Assembly: GCA_020027635.1 (NCBI GenBank)
Contig: JAHKKL010000154.1
Span: 1 to 5,172, forward strand
Direction of reading: 5' to 3'
Length of the DNA: 5,172 bases
Source of the DNA: Gammaproteobacteria bacterium
Lineage (GTDB): Bacteria; Pseudomonadota; Gammaproteobacteria; UBA9214
Of this stretch, positions 1 to 5,172 are shown one piece after another. The notes under the pieces were generated by a model. That model made no database searches. It was not told where the DNA came from and was given only the letters and a program-made list of their open reading frames with translations. The position numbers and the translations under genes are program-made. How positions within the stretch are numbered: position 1 is the first letter of the stretch; each line of letters begins with the position of its first letter.

Positions 1-1347
1 TCCCAAGCTCAGATCGAGCTGAATGTCAAATGGGCACTGGAGGTCATCCAGCGCAAGGCCCCGGATTCCATCATCAAGGTTTTTTACACGGACGGTGACG
101 AACCGGGCCCGGATGTCGTGGCGTATGAAAACAAGACCGCGGAGAATTCGCCCATGCTCCCTATCGCCCGGGTATTTGGCGATGCCGAGGCGAATACGGA
201 GGTCTACTACAATCACTCCATTCCCGGCGTTCAGGGCAGCACCCGGGCCGAATCGCTGAAACAAAGCCTGGCACGGGACTTCTCCGGACTGACGAGCGCG
301 GATACAGGGTTGATTATCTATAACGGCCATGGCAGCAGCGACGATGCCGACCCTGGCAGGAATGCCTTGCGGCTGTGGAACAAAACGTCCCTCGATGTCT
401 ATGATTTTGAAAAACTCCTGTCACGCAGCGATCCGCAAACGCCGATCCGGTTCATCATGACGCAGTGTTATTCCGGGGCTTTTTCCCGGGCCATACATCC
501 GGATGCGGCCGGCGATACCCTGGAACTTGAGGGTAACCGGTGCGGATTCATGGCGGAGTCCGCGCTGAGGGAAGCCGAGGGGTGTTCGGGTAGCCTCAGG
601 ATCGGCGAGTATCGTGACTATACGACGTATTTTTTCGCGGCATTGAACGGAAAGACCCGCCTGAATGAAAAACTGTACAGCGACCCGGACAGGAACGATG
701 ACGGAAAGGTCACGTTAAGGGAGGCGCATTTCTATACGCTTGCCAATGCCTTCAGTACCGACTTATCCCGCTCCACGAGCGAAGAGTATCTCGATAGCTG
801 GCAGCCCTGGTATACGCGATGGATAAGCCCGAACAGGAGCGCGGAAAATTCCGTCTTCAGCAAACTCGCCCGGGAATTGATGGCGAAGAACGGCATGAAC
901 CACGTGCTGGGCGGCGACATGAGGAACGCCATAGGCTACAGAAAAGAACTGCAGAATGAATACGCCATGGCAGAGCAGGAGGAGGAGCGTCTGCAGGACG
1001 GAATCAACGGCGTACGGGAAGTCATAAGGAAGGATGTTCTCATGCGCTACCCGGAATTTCATTCCATGGCGACCGACGCTTATGTGGATATGATAACCGC
1101 CAGGCTGCCGGAGGTAAGGGGGGCGATCATGAATCACGCAAGATACAGGGAACTGGACGGGTTGTATAAGGAAGAGGCGGAAAACGCCACCCGGCTGCTG
1201 GACAGGGAAAGACGCCTCACCCAGGTCGAAAAAGTCTTCAGGCTGCGACAACTCGCCAAGATAGAGGATTACCTGGCTCGCTTCGCCTCGCATACCGACA
1301 GCAAGGGTTATGACCAGCTTGTTCGGTGCGAGGACACCACATTGTAA
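1..1347 (+). CDS. Caspase/legumain-like (clan CD) cysteine peptidase with EF-hand loop, 5'-truncated
   Basis: The frame is open from the first base to TAA at 1345-1347, giving 448 residues; the start and any signal peptide lie outside the window. A GTG at 118 is not a credible start, because the coding pattern continues upstream (KVFYTDGDEPGPDVV, typical of the strand before the catalytic core). Seen directly: a hydrophobic strand then YNGHGS with the presumed catalytic His at residue 110 (bases 328-330), and FIMTQCYSGAF with the presumed nucleophile Cys at residue 156 (bases 466-468). This His-then-Cys order after hydrophobic strands is the hallmark of peptidase clan CD (caspases, legumain C13). 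Residues 230-241 form a full EF-hand-type loop (D, N, D, G, V and E at positions 1, 3, 5, 6, 8 and 12), suggesting calcium binding. Residues about 315-430 are charged, largely helical and possibly coiled-coil. Peptidase activity, substrate and location are inferred or unknown. Confidence 0.78.
   Translation, partial: SQAQIELNVKWALEVIQRKAPDSIIKVFYTDGDEPGPDVVAYENKTAENSPMLPIARVFGDAEANTEVYYNHSIPGVQGSTRAESLKQSLARDFSGLTSADTGLIIYNGHGSSDDADPGRNALRLWNKTSLDVYDFEKLLSRSDPQTPIRFIMTQCYSGAFSRAIHPDAAGDTLELEGNRCGFMAESALREAEGCSGSLRIGEYRDYTTYFFAALNGKTRLNEKLYSDPDRNDDGKVTLREAHFYTLANAFSTDLSRSTSEEYLDSWQPWYTRWISPNRSAENSVFSKLARELMAKNGMNHVLGGDMRNAIGYRKELQNEYAMAEQEEERLQDGINGVREVIRKDVLMRYPEFHSMATDAYVDMITARLPEVRGAIMNHARYRELDGLYKEEAENATRLLDRERRLTQVEKVFRLRQLAKIEDYLARFASHTDSKGYDQLVRCEDTTL
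688..723 (+). other. EF-hand-type calcium-binding loop inside the peptidase gene
   Basis: The encoded 12-residue loop is DRNDDGKVTLRE. It has oxygen ligands at positions 1, 3 and 5, the invariant Gly at 6, a hydrophobic Val at 8, Thr at 9 and the bidentate Glu at 12. That matches the canonical EF-hand consensus at every key position. Similar D-x-N-x-DG loops occur after the catalytic Cys in some bacterial caspase-like proteins, where they precede a helix running on as EAHFYTLANAF here. Calcium binding is inferred from the motif only. Confidence 0.7.
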
Positions 1348-1374
1348 GCTGCCGTGAAAACGGACGACGGCAGC
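1348..1374 (+). terminator. Hairpin directly after the peptidase stop codon
   Basis: GCTGCCGT at 1348-1355 pairs perfectly with ACGGCAGC at 1367-1374 across an 11-base loop. An alternative inner hairpin, CCGT-GAAA-ACGG at 1352-1363, has a GNRA tetraloop. The stem begins at the base after TAA. No T-run follows (AGGCAGAGCG), so this is not a textbook intrinsic terminator; it may be a 3'-end stabilising or Rho-linked structure. Confidence 0.35.
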
Positions 1375-1532
1375 AGGCAGAGCGTATTACTGAGTACGGT
1401 ACATGGGCAACGCATCATGACTCTCGGTCAAGACCACGCGTATCCCGGCCGGTAACGTCAGCAAGCCGCGATCCACCGGATCCGGGCGCCGCCGCATGGC
1501 TTCATCAGCTAATTTGCCAAGGAGTGTTGAGG

Positions 1533-1691
1533 ATGAGGTGGCATGACCTGTATGCGCGGTTCCGCTTCCCACTGGGTTCATCCTTGCGCCATCAGGAAAC
1601 GGGGAAAACTCGGAATTTCCGTGAGCACGCTACAGATATCCAGGAAACGGTATTGAAGATAAACTACCTTGAGGCAAGTAAGCTTGTGTAA
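1533..1691 (+). CDS. Candidate small ORF, 52 aa, unknown
   Basis: ATG at 1533 is preceded by a near-ideal Shine-Dalgarno AAGGAG at 1519-1524 with an 8-base spacer, and the frame runs 52 codons to TAA at 1689-1691. The product would be basic and soluble (starts MRWHDLYARFRF, ends NYLEASKLV). It has no membrane segment and no family I recognise. The ribosome binding site is the only real support; the codon pattern is unremarkable and the region looks degraded, so this may be chance or the remnant of a longer gene. The same frame continues past the stop without further stops until 1871, but I recognise nothing in that extension. Confidence 0.22.
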   Translation: MRWHDLYARFRFPLGSSLRHQETGKTRNFREHATDIQETVLKINYLEASKLV

Positions 1692-1784
1692 TTTTACAAG
1701 AAGTCTGTGGGGAAACGGCCGCGTTATTTGAATACAGCACTGGCCCTGTCCAGCCTGGATAAACTTCTGGGGATCGCCTCATCT

Positions 1785-1862
1785 TTAGATGATTTCCAAA
1801 CCTACCTGTCTTCCCCGATCGGTCAGTACGATTGGGTTCTTTCCTGTGCGGAGCATCTCGGC
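1785..1862 (-). pseudogene. Possible Phd/YefM-type antitoxin fragment, antisense to the remnant's 5' end
   Basis: On the minus strand these bases read AEMLRTGKNPIVLTDRGRQV followed by GLEII and a TAA stop. The pattern of a helix end, then P-[IV]-V-L-T-x-x-G-[RK]-x-V-G, is typical of the DNA-binding N-terminal region of Phd/YefM antitoxins. Only about 25 residues fit; the upstream part runs antisense through convincing proline dehydrogenase sequence and no toxin gene is recognisable on its 3' side. It may be a short relic at a junction, or chance. Confidence 0.18.
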
Positions 1863-2154
1863 CACCCATGACACCGGGCTGGCTGTGCGGGCGATTGACC
1901 ACCTGAAACGGAACAACATGGACGTTGAACTCGAACTGCTGTATGGATTGCCGATGAGTGATATAGTCCGCACGGTTGCTGAACGAAACATCCCCATCCG
2001 GATCTACGTACCCTACGGTGAAGCCTGATTACCCTATGTCATTACCTCCCTGGGGAAAAACCCGAGGATGCTATGGTGGCTGGCGAGGGACTTCACGCAG
2101 GGACTGTATAAAGGCAGCGCGAGAATTCCCGAGAGGCGGCGAGCACAGGGGTAA
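1789..2154 (+). pseudogene. Proline dehydrogenase-like gene remnant (3' part, in-frame TGA)
   Basis: From about 1849 the frame encodes a C-terminal stretch of the proline dehydrogenase (FAD-dependent TIM-barrel) family. The signs are a strand reading SISATHD, then ELELLYGLP (family: Q-M-L-Y-G), then IPIRIYVPYGEA (family: VRVYVPYG..W). At 2026-2028 the frame meets TGA exactly where the family has Trp, then continues in the same frame as LPYVITSLGKNPRMLWWLAR to TAA at 2152-2154. Intact single-domain members are about 300 residues. Here roughly 100 remain and the N-terminal barrel with most FAD contacts is absent; a TAG sits just before the ATG at 1789. The first 20 codons after that ATG do not resemble the family. 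The Arg pair expected after the Trp-Pro-Tyr segment (Y..RRL) reads YVITSL, so proline binding would be lost or this was a divergent subfamily. I infer a non-functional relic. Confidence 0.68.
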
Positions 2155-2200
2155 TGTGTCCCTGACTCCGGCCCTGCGCGATTAACCACCGATCCCCTCT

Positions 2201-2241
2201 GGATACGGCATGGCATGGCCTGGCCTGGCCGGCAGGTATCC
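2201..2241. repeat. Pentamer tandem repeat enclosed by a 6-bp inverted repeat
   Basis: Between 2206 and 2230 the sequence is five near-identical 5-base units (CGGCA, TGGCA, TGGCC, TGGCC, TGGCC). The block is framed by GGATAC at 2201-2206 and its exact reverse complement GTATCC at 2236-2241, so it could fold as a stem-loop. No T-run follows. It lies about 50 bases before the flippase start and could be replication slippage or a weak transcript structure. Confidence 0.45.
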
Positions 2242-2292
2242 TGCCTAATTCCCATGGAAGCGCGCCGATCAAGACGGCAGACATGAAGGTAC

Positions 2293-3798
2293 ATGGATAA
2301 GAACGAGACCAGCATCGGGGACAATCCCGCAAATCCTGCGCGGCAGCTCTCCAGGAAAACATTGCGTGCGGCCGGCTGGAACTACGTGTCTTTCGGTCTC
2401 GGCAAACTTTCCGTCATGGTCACGATCACGGTCCTGGCAAGACTGCTGGGTCCGGATGAATTCGGTGTGGTCGGCTATGCGACGCTGGCGATCGCCTATC
2501 TCTCCGTCCTGCAGGATCTCGGCCTCAGTCATGCCCTTATCCAGAGAAGGACCAATATCGAAGAGGCCTCGGACACCGTTTTCACCAGCAACCTGCTGGT
2601 CGGGATGACGCTCACGCTCATCATTTATGTCACGGCCCCGTTCATTGCCGTTTTTTTCCACGAACCCAGAGTCGAGTTGTTGATGCGGGTGCTCGGGGTG
2701 TCTTTTACCATCGAGGCGCTGGGATCGGCCCACCTGGCATTGCTGAGGCGGGATCTCAACTTCCGCCGTAAACTCATCCCTGACCTGGGCCGCGCCCTCG
2801 TCAAGGGGGTGGTCTCCATCAGCCTGGCGTTGCTCGGCTACGGCGTGTGGTCTCTGGTCATCGGTCAGATTGCCGGTGCCGTGACGTCGGCCGTGCTGGC
2901 CTGGATGAGTTGCCCGTGGCGACCGCGCCTGCACATCAACACCTCGCTCATCCGCAGCATGCTGACGTTCGGTATACCGCTCATCGCGATCGACATCCTG
3001 TCCGCCATAGGGTCGAATCTGGACTTCACGCTCATAGGAAGGTTGCTGGGCGACACGGCGCTCGGTCTCTATACCATGGCGTACAGGATACCGGAGCTAG
3101 CCATCACGAGTATCTGGAATGTGCTTGCTCAGGTCCTGTTCCCCGCATACTCAAGCGTGCAGCATGACATGCGTCTGCTCACCAAGGGATTCTTGGCCAC
3201 GATCCGTTACCTGCAGATCGTCATTGTGCCAATTTCGCTAACGATCATCATTCTCGCCGACCCGCTGGTGCACGCCTTGCTGGGTCCGGACTGGGTTGAG
3301 GCCATCCCCGTGTTCAGACTGATTGCCGTTTCTTCCCTGATCCATTCCATCGGTACCAACGTGGGCGATGTCTACAAGGCGATCGGTCGTCCAAACATCC
3401 TGTGGAAACTCGGCATCATCAATATAGCGGTGCTGGCGATATGCATGGTCGTGGGGGTCAGGTATGGACTCATCGGCGTTGGGGTCGGGCATATCATCAC
3501 GGCCTTGCAGGTGATGGCGTTGAGACTGTATTTCGCAACCCGGATTCTCGATATTTCCTTGCGGGACATCTGGCATCAGATCCGCCCGTCCTTCACCGCG
3601 GGAATGGCGCTCTGCCTTGCTGCACTGCCGGTGTACGCCTTGACGGGTGACTTCAATCCATTAATGCAGTTGCTATCGGTAAGCGCGGCCGCAGGCCTTG
3701 CCTATCTGGTTGCTTTATGGACCCTGGATAAAAATACGCTCATCAAGATGCTGGAGATGGTGGGATTTGACAGACCGATGCGTGCCGCGGGTAAATAA
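2293..3798 (+). CDS. Wzx-type oligosaccharide flippase (MOP superfamily)
   Basis: The gene encodes a 501-residue inner-membrane protein, the usual length for polysaccharide flippases, which move undecaprenyl-diphosphate-linked repeat units across the membrane for O-antigen, capsule or exopolysaccharide assembly. Family signatures are the N-terminal LARLLGPDEFGVVGYATLAI (residues about 48-67) and then LQDLGLSHALIQRR (about 73-86). The repeated half comes in at SNLDFTLIGRLLGDTALGLY (about 241-260). I count roughly 14 hydrophobic segments, including about 100-122, 170-207, 224-245, 304-322, 335-355, 370-412, 433-451 and 458-477. A TGA at 2284-2286 lies just upstream in frame, so ATG 2293 is the first possible ATG; GAAGG at 2285-2289 sits only 3 bases away, a tight ribosome binding site. 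The type resembles the WzxC-like branch. No glycosyltransferase or polymerase gene is in view, so the substrate cannot be named. It converges on the minus-strand pair. Confidence 0.9.
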   Translation: MDKNETSIGDNPANPARQLSRKTLRAAGWNYVSFGLGKLSVMVTITVLARLLGPDEFGVVGYATLAIAYLSVLQDLGLSHALIQRRTNIEEASDTVFTSNLLVGMTLTLIIYVTAPFIAVFFHEPRVELLMRVLGVSFTIEALGSAHLALLRRDLNFRRKLIPDLGRALVKGVVSISLALLGYGVWSLVIGQIAGAVTSAVLAWMSCPWRPRLHINTSLIRSMLTFGIPLIAIDILSAIGSNLDFTLIGRLLGDTALGLYTMAYRIPELAITSIWNVLAQVLFPAYSSVQHDMRLLTKGFLATIRYLQIVIVPISLTIIILADPLVHALLGPDWVEAIPVFRLIAVSSLIHSIGTNVGDVYKAIGRPNILWKLGIINIAVLAICMVVGVRYGLIGVGVGHIITALQVMALRLYFATRILDISLRDIWHQIRPSFTAGMALCLAALPVYALTGDFNPLMQLLSVSAAAGLAYLVALWTLDKNTLIKMLEMVGFDRPMRAAGK

Positions 3799-3856
3799 TC
3801 CACCAGGAACTGAAATTCCGGCACCGGGCCGGCTGTGGGGAACCTGTATTCCCGGG
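3799..3856. other. Convergent intergenic gap with two weak hairpins
   Basis: The gap of 58 bases separates the 3' ends of the flippase and the minus-strand helical protein. CCGGC at 3818-3822 can pair with GCCGG at 3828-3832, and GGGAA at 3838-3842 with TTCCC at 3849-3853. Both stems are 5 bp and neither is followed by a T-run on either strand. A shared bidirectional terminator is expected from the layout but not convincingly present. Confidence 0.3.
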
Positions 3857-4567
3857 CTAGTTCACAGGCAGGCGGGACCGCAGTGCATCCCGGTCTATCC
3901 ACCAGTTGTCGCCGGTAATCGCATCCAGCATGAGCGCAAGACGCGACAGCAGTTCCTTGACGTCATTCAGCCCAAGAATCTCGATCCACATTTTTATCAT
4001 CCCGGGATCGTTCTCGATGCCGCGATGGCGTTTCGCTACGCCTGCCACCATCTGATTGGTGAAGAAGGTCAGGCTGTCGCGTTCCCCTCCTTTGGTGCGC
4101 AGGCCGGCGATGTAATGCGCCGCCATCGCCGCCACGGCCGCGCCGTCCGAGGTGTCCGGGGTCTCGTCGACGATATGCTGCAGCATGGCCACGGTGAGGT
4201 TGGCGGGCACCGGAAAGGTCACCGCGAGCCAGACGCCGTTGCCGAGCGCCGCCAGGGAGTGCGCCTGGTCACACTGGAACAGAACATCACAGGCCTCGAT
4301 CGCATCCTGCCAGGCCTCCACCCCCACGAACACATCGAAGGCTGCCCGTGCGATATCCCAGCTTTCCTTGCGCCGCTGCAGTGCCAGCAGGGTTTCGGCG
4401 ATGTCGAGCCGGACGCGTGCGCGCTCTACCGGGTCACAGTCCGCGGGCAGGGCCTGCAGATGCTGCTCATGCTCCTTGAGCAGGGCCTGCAGCGATGGTC
4501 TGGACTCGGCCAGATCGATGCCGCTCTTGTCGCCGATGACCATTTGATCGGGGCTGGTCTTCTTCAC
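3857..4567 (-). CDS. Helical TPR-like protein of unknown function, GTG start
   Basis: The product is a 236-residue, probably cytoplasmic protein of unknown function. The chosen start is GTG at 4567-4565, with AGG 6 bases upstream; the alternative ATG at residue 9 has less support. There is no signal peptide or membrane segment. After a polar N-terminal tail (about 1-20) the sequence is almost wholly amphipathic helix. Pairs such as ERARVRLDIAETLLALQRR (49-66) and WQDAIEACDVLFQCD (86-100) have the small/aromatic spacing of tetratricopeptide-type repeats. A second block, LTVAMLQHIVDETPDTSDGA (124-143), leads to a C-terminal segment ending in WWIDRDALRSRLP. It begins 21 bases after the stop of the metallophosphoesterase gene on the same strand, so the two are probably co-transcribed. 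The balanced codon use and composition suggest a real, conserved protein. A scaffold or partner-binding role is inferred from fold type only. Confidence 0.75.
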   Translation of the reverse strand: MKKTSPDQMVIGDKSGIDLAESRPSLQALLKEHEQHLQALPADCDPVERARVRLDIAETLLALQRRKESWDIARAAFDVFVGVEAWQDAIEACDVLFQCDQAHSLAALGNGVWLAVTFPVPANLTVAMLQHIVDETPDTSDGAAVAAMAAHYIAGLRTKGGERDSLTFFTNQMVAGVAKRHRGIENDPGMIKMWIEILGLNDVKELLSRLALMLDAITGDNWWIDRDALRSRLPVN

Positions 4568-4588
4568 GGGATACCTGCCTTGTTCCAG

Positions 4589-5128
4589 TCAGCCGGCGGT
4601 GCCTTCGCGCCGGCAGGATAATGCGATTTCGCGGATGGAAAACTCCATCGAATCGAGATTGCCCACAATGTAAGTGGCCGGTGCCTCGATGCCGCCCACC
4701 GTGCCCGGATTGACCAACAGGGTCTGTCCGCCGGCCATGTTGTCGATGAGCCGGATATCTGCCTTGTGGTCATGACCGCAGCACACCAGATCCCAGTCGC
4801 CCGTGGTCGCCATGGCCGCGGCGTAATGCGGGTAGTGCACCAGGAAGATGCGCCGGCCGGCCAGTTCGATACCGGCATCCTGGCCGTGGTAATGCACGCG
4901 GCTGGCGGGAGCGGAGGCGATGCGCGCCATCATGTAGAGATCGCCGCTGTTGTTGCCGTGTATGACGTGGACCGGCAACCCGAAGGGTTTGAGTACTTCC
5001 AGCGTGCCGGGTGCCACCACATCGCCGCAGTGCAGCACCGCCCGAGCGCCCTCCGACTGCGCCTCGCGGACCGCCGTTTCCAGCAGGTGGCGGTTGTCAT
5101 GACTGTCGGAGACGATGCAGATTTTCAT
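4589..5128 (-). CDS. YfcE/MJ0936-family metallophosphoesterase
   Basis: The 179-residue protein is a small single-domain calcineurin-like phosphoesterase, the usual length for the YfcE family of Mn-dependent phosphodiesterases. The metal-site motifs occur in order: D8-x-H10 in SDSHDN, D36 in HCGDV, N59 in HGNNSGD, H98 in LVHYPH, and H119-x-H121 in CGHDH, followed by VNPGTVGG (139-146). All expected metal ligands are present, so it should be active; the natural substrate of the family is unsettled. The usual Asp after the GN[CN] block is Ser61 here, with an Asp at 63. ATG at 5128-5126 is followed by the typical MKICIVSDSH beginning; the upstream ribosome binding site is weak (AGCGG). Stop is TGA at 4591-4589. 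It is the first visible gene of a two-gene minus-strand unit with the helical protein at 3857-4567; any promoter would lie in or beyond 5129-5172, where I see no clear -35/-10 pair. Confidence 0.9.
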   Translation of the reverse strand: MKICIVSDSHDNRHLLETAVREAQSEGARAVLHCGDVVAPGTLEVLKPFGLPVHVIHGNNSGDLYMMARIASAPASRVHYHGQDAGIELAGRRIFLVHYPHYAAAMATTGDWDLVCCGHDHKADIRLIDNMAGGQTLLVNPGTVGGIEAPATYIVGNLDSMEFSIREIALSCRREGTAG

Positions 5129-5172
5129 CGGAAATACCGCTGCTCAGGCGTTGCACGGGAAAGTAAAGAAGT

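Larger units (their letters stand above)
1348..1788. other. Gene-poor stretch between peptidase gene and proline dehydrogenase remnant
   Basis: I recognise no protein in any frame across these roughly 440 bases. Open frames on both strands are short and low in recognisable motifs. The only items worth marking are the hairpin at the left end and a small ORF at 1533-1691 with a good ribosome binding site. No tRNA fold, insertion-sequence ends or CRISPR repeats are visible. The stretch adjoins a broken gene, so part of it may be decayed coding sequence beyond recognition. Confidence 0.5.

Noticed and set aside
118..120. GTG as the start of the caspase-like gene
   Set aside because: The same frame is open to base 1 and encodes family-like sequence upstream of this codon; the true start is outside the window.
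763..1293. Minus-strand frame of 176 codons within the peptidase gene
   Set aside because: It is antisense to convincing peptidase-like sequence, with no motif and no ribosome binding site that stands out.
1387..1581. Minus-strand 64-codon frame as a toxin or antitoxin gene
   Set aside because: No toxin-family motif and no properly spaced ribosome binding site; not supported as a partner of the antitoxin-like fragment.
1653..1692. Possible promoter (TTGAAG or TTGAGG with TGTAAT)
   Set aside because: The spacers are about 28 and 12 bases, both far from the usual 16-18, and no intact gene follows.
2026..2028. TGA as a selenocysteine or reassigned Trp codon
   Set aside because: The phosphoesterase gene in this window ends in TGA, Trp is otherwise TGG, the position is Trp rather than Cys in the family, and the gene is also missing its 5' part. 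A nonsense mutation is simpler.
2269..2934. Long minus-strand frame of 221 codons
   Set aside because: It lies antisense to the well-supported flippase and is rich in Q, H, R and D with no family motif, as expected of an antisense shadow of a GC-rich membrane-protein gene.
3698..4621. Long plus-strand frame of 307 codons
   Set aside because: It overlaps the flippase end and lies antisense to the helical protein gene. Its Gly/His/Arg-rich product has no recognisable domain.

Overview
The window looks like chromosomal DNA from a moderately GC-rich proteobacterium. The metallophosphoesterase and flippase types, the Shine-Dalgarno sites and the compact minus-strand gene pair suggest a gammaproteobacterium, possibly a free-living one. 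That placement is an inference; there is no rRNA, tRNA or other lineage marker here.

Layout, left to right. (1) Positions 1-1347, plus strand: the 3' part of a gene for a clan CD cysteine peptidase-like protein (caspase/legumain fold). It has a His-Gly dyad block, a Gln-Cys-Tyr-Ser-Gly block, a canonical EF-hand-type calcium loop, and a long charged helical C-terminal region. The true start lies left of the window. (2) Positions 1348-2292: about 945 bases without an intact gene. This stretch holds a hairpin directly after the peptidase stop, one weak candidate small ORF with a good ribosome binding site, and the 3' remnant of a proline dehydrogenase-like gene. The remnant has lost its 5' half and carries an in-frame TGA where the family has a conserved Trp. 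A short GC-rich pentamer repeat follows. (3) Positions 2293-3798, plus strand: an intact Wzx/MOP-type polysaccharide flippase of 501 aa. (4) Positions 3857-5128, minus strand, convergent with the flippase: a two-gene unit made of a YfcE-type metallophosphoesterase and, 21 bases downstream, a conserved-looking helical, TPR-like protein of unknown function starting with GTG.

The minus-strand pair looks like ordinary housekeeping-type sequence with an operon arrangement. The left two thirds looks accessory: a rare peptidase family, gene debris and a lone flippase without glycosyltransferases in view. The flippase and the proline dehydrogenase-like remnant could be the edge of a surface-polysaccharide locus, but nothing in the window proves this. 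I see no CRISPR array, intact mobile element, tRNA or rRNA. The strongest candidates for something less described are the caspase-like peptidase with its calcium loop and uncharacterised C-terminal domain, and the decayed intergenic block.
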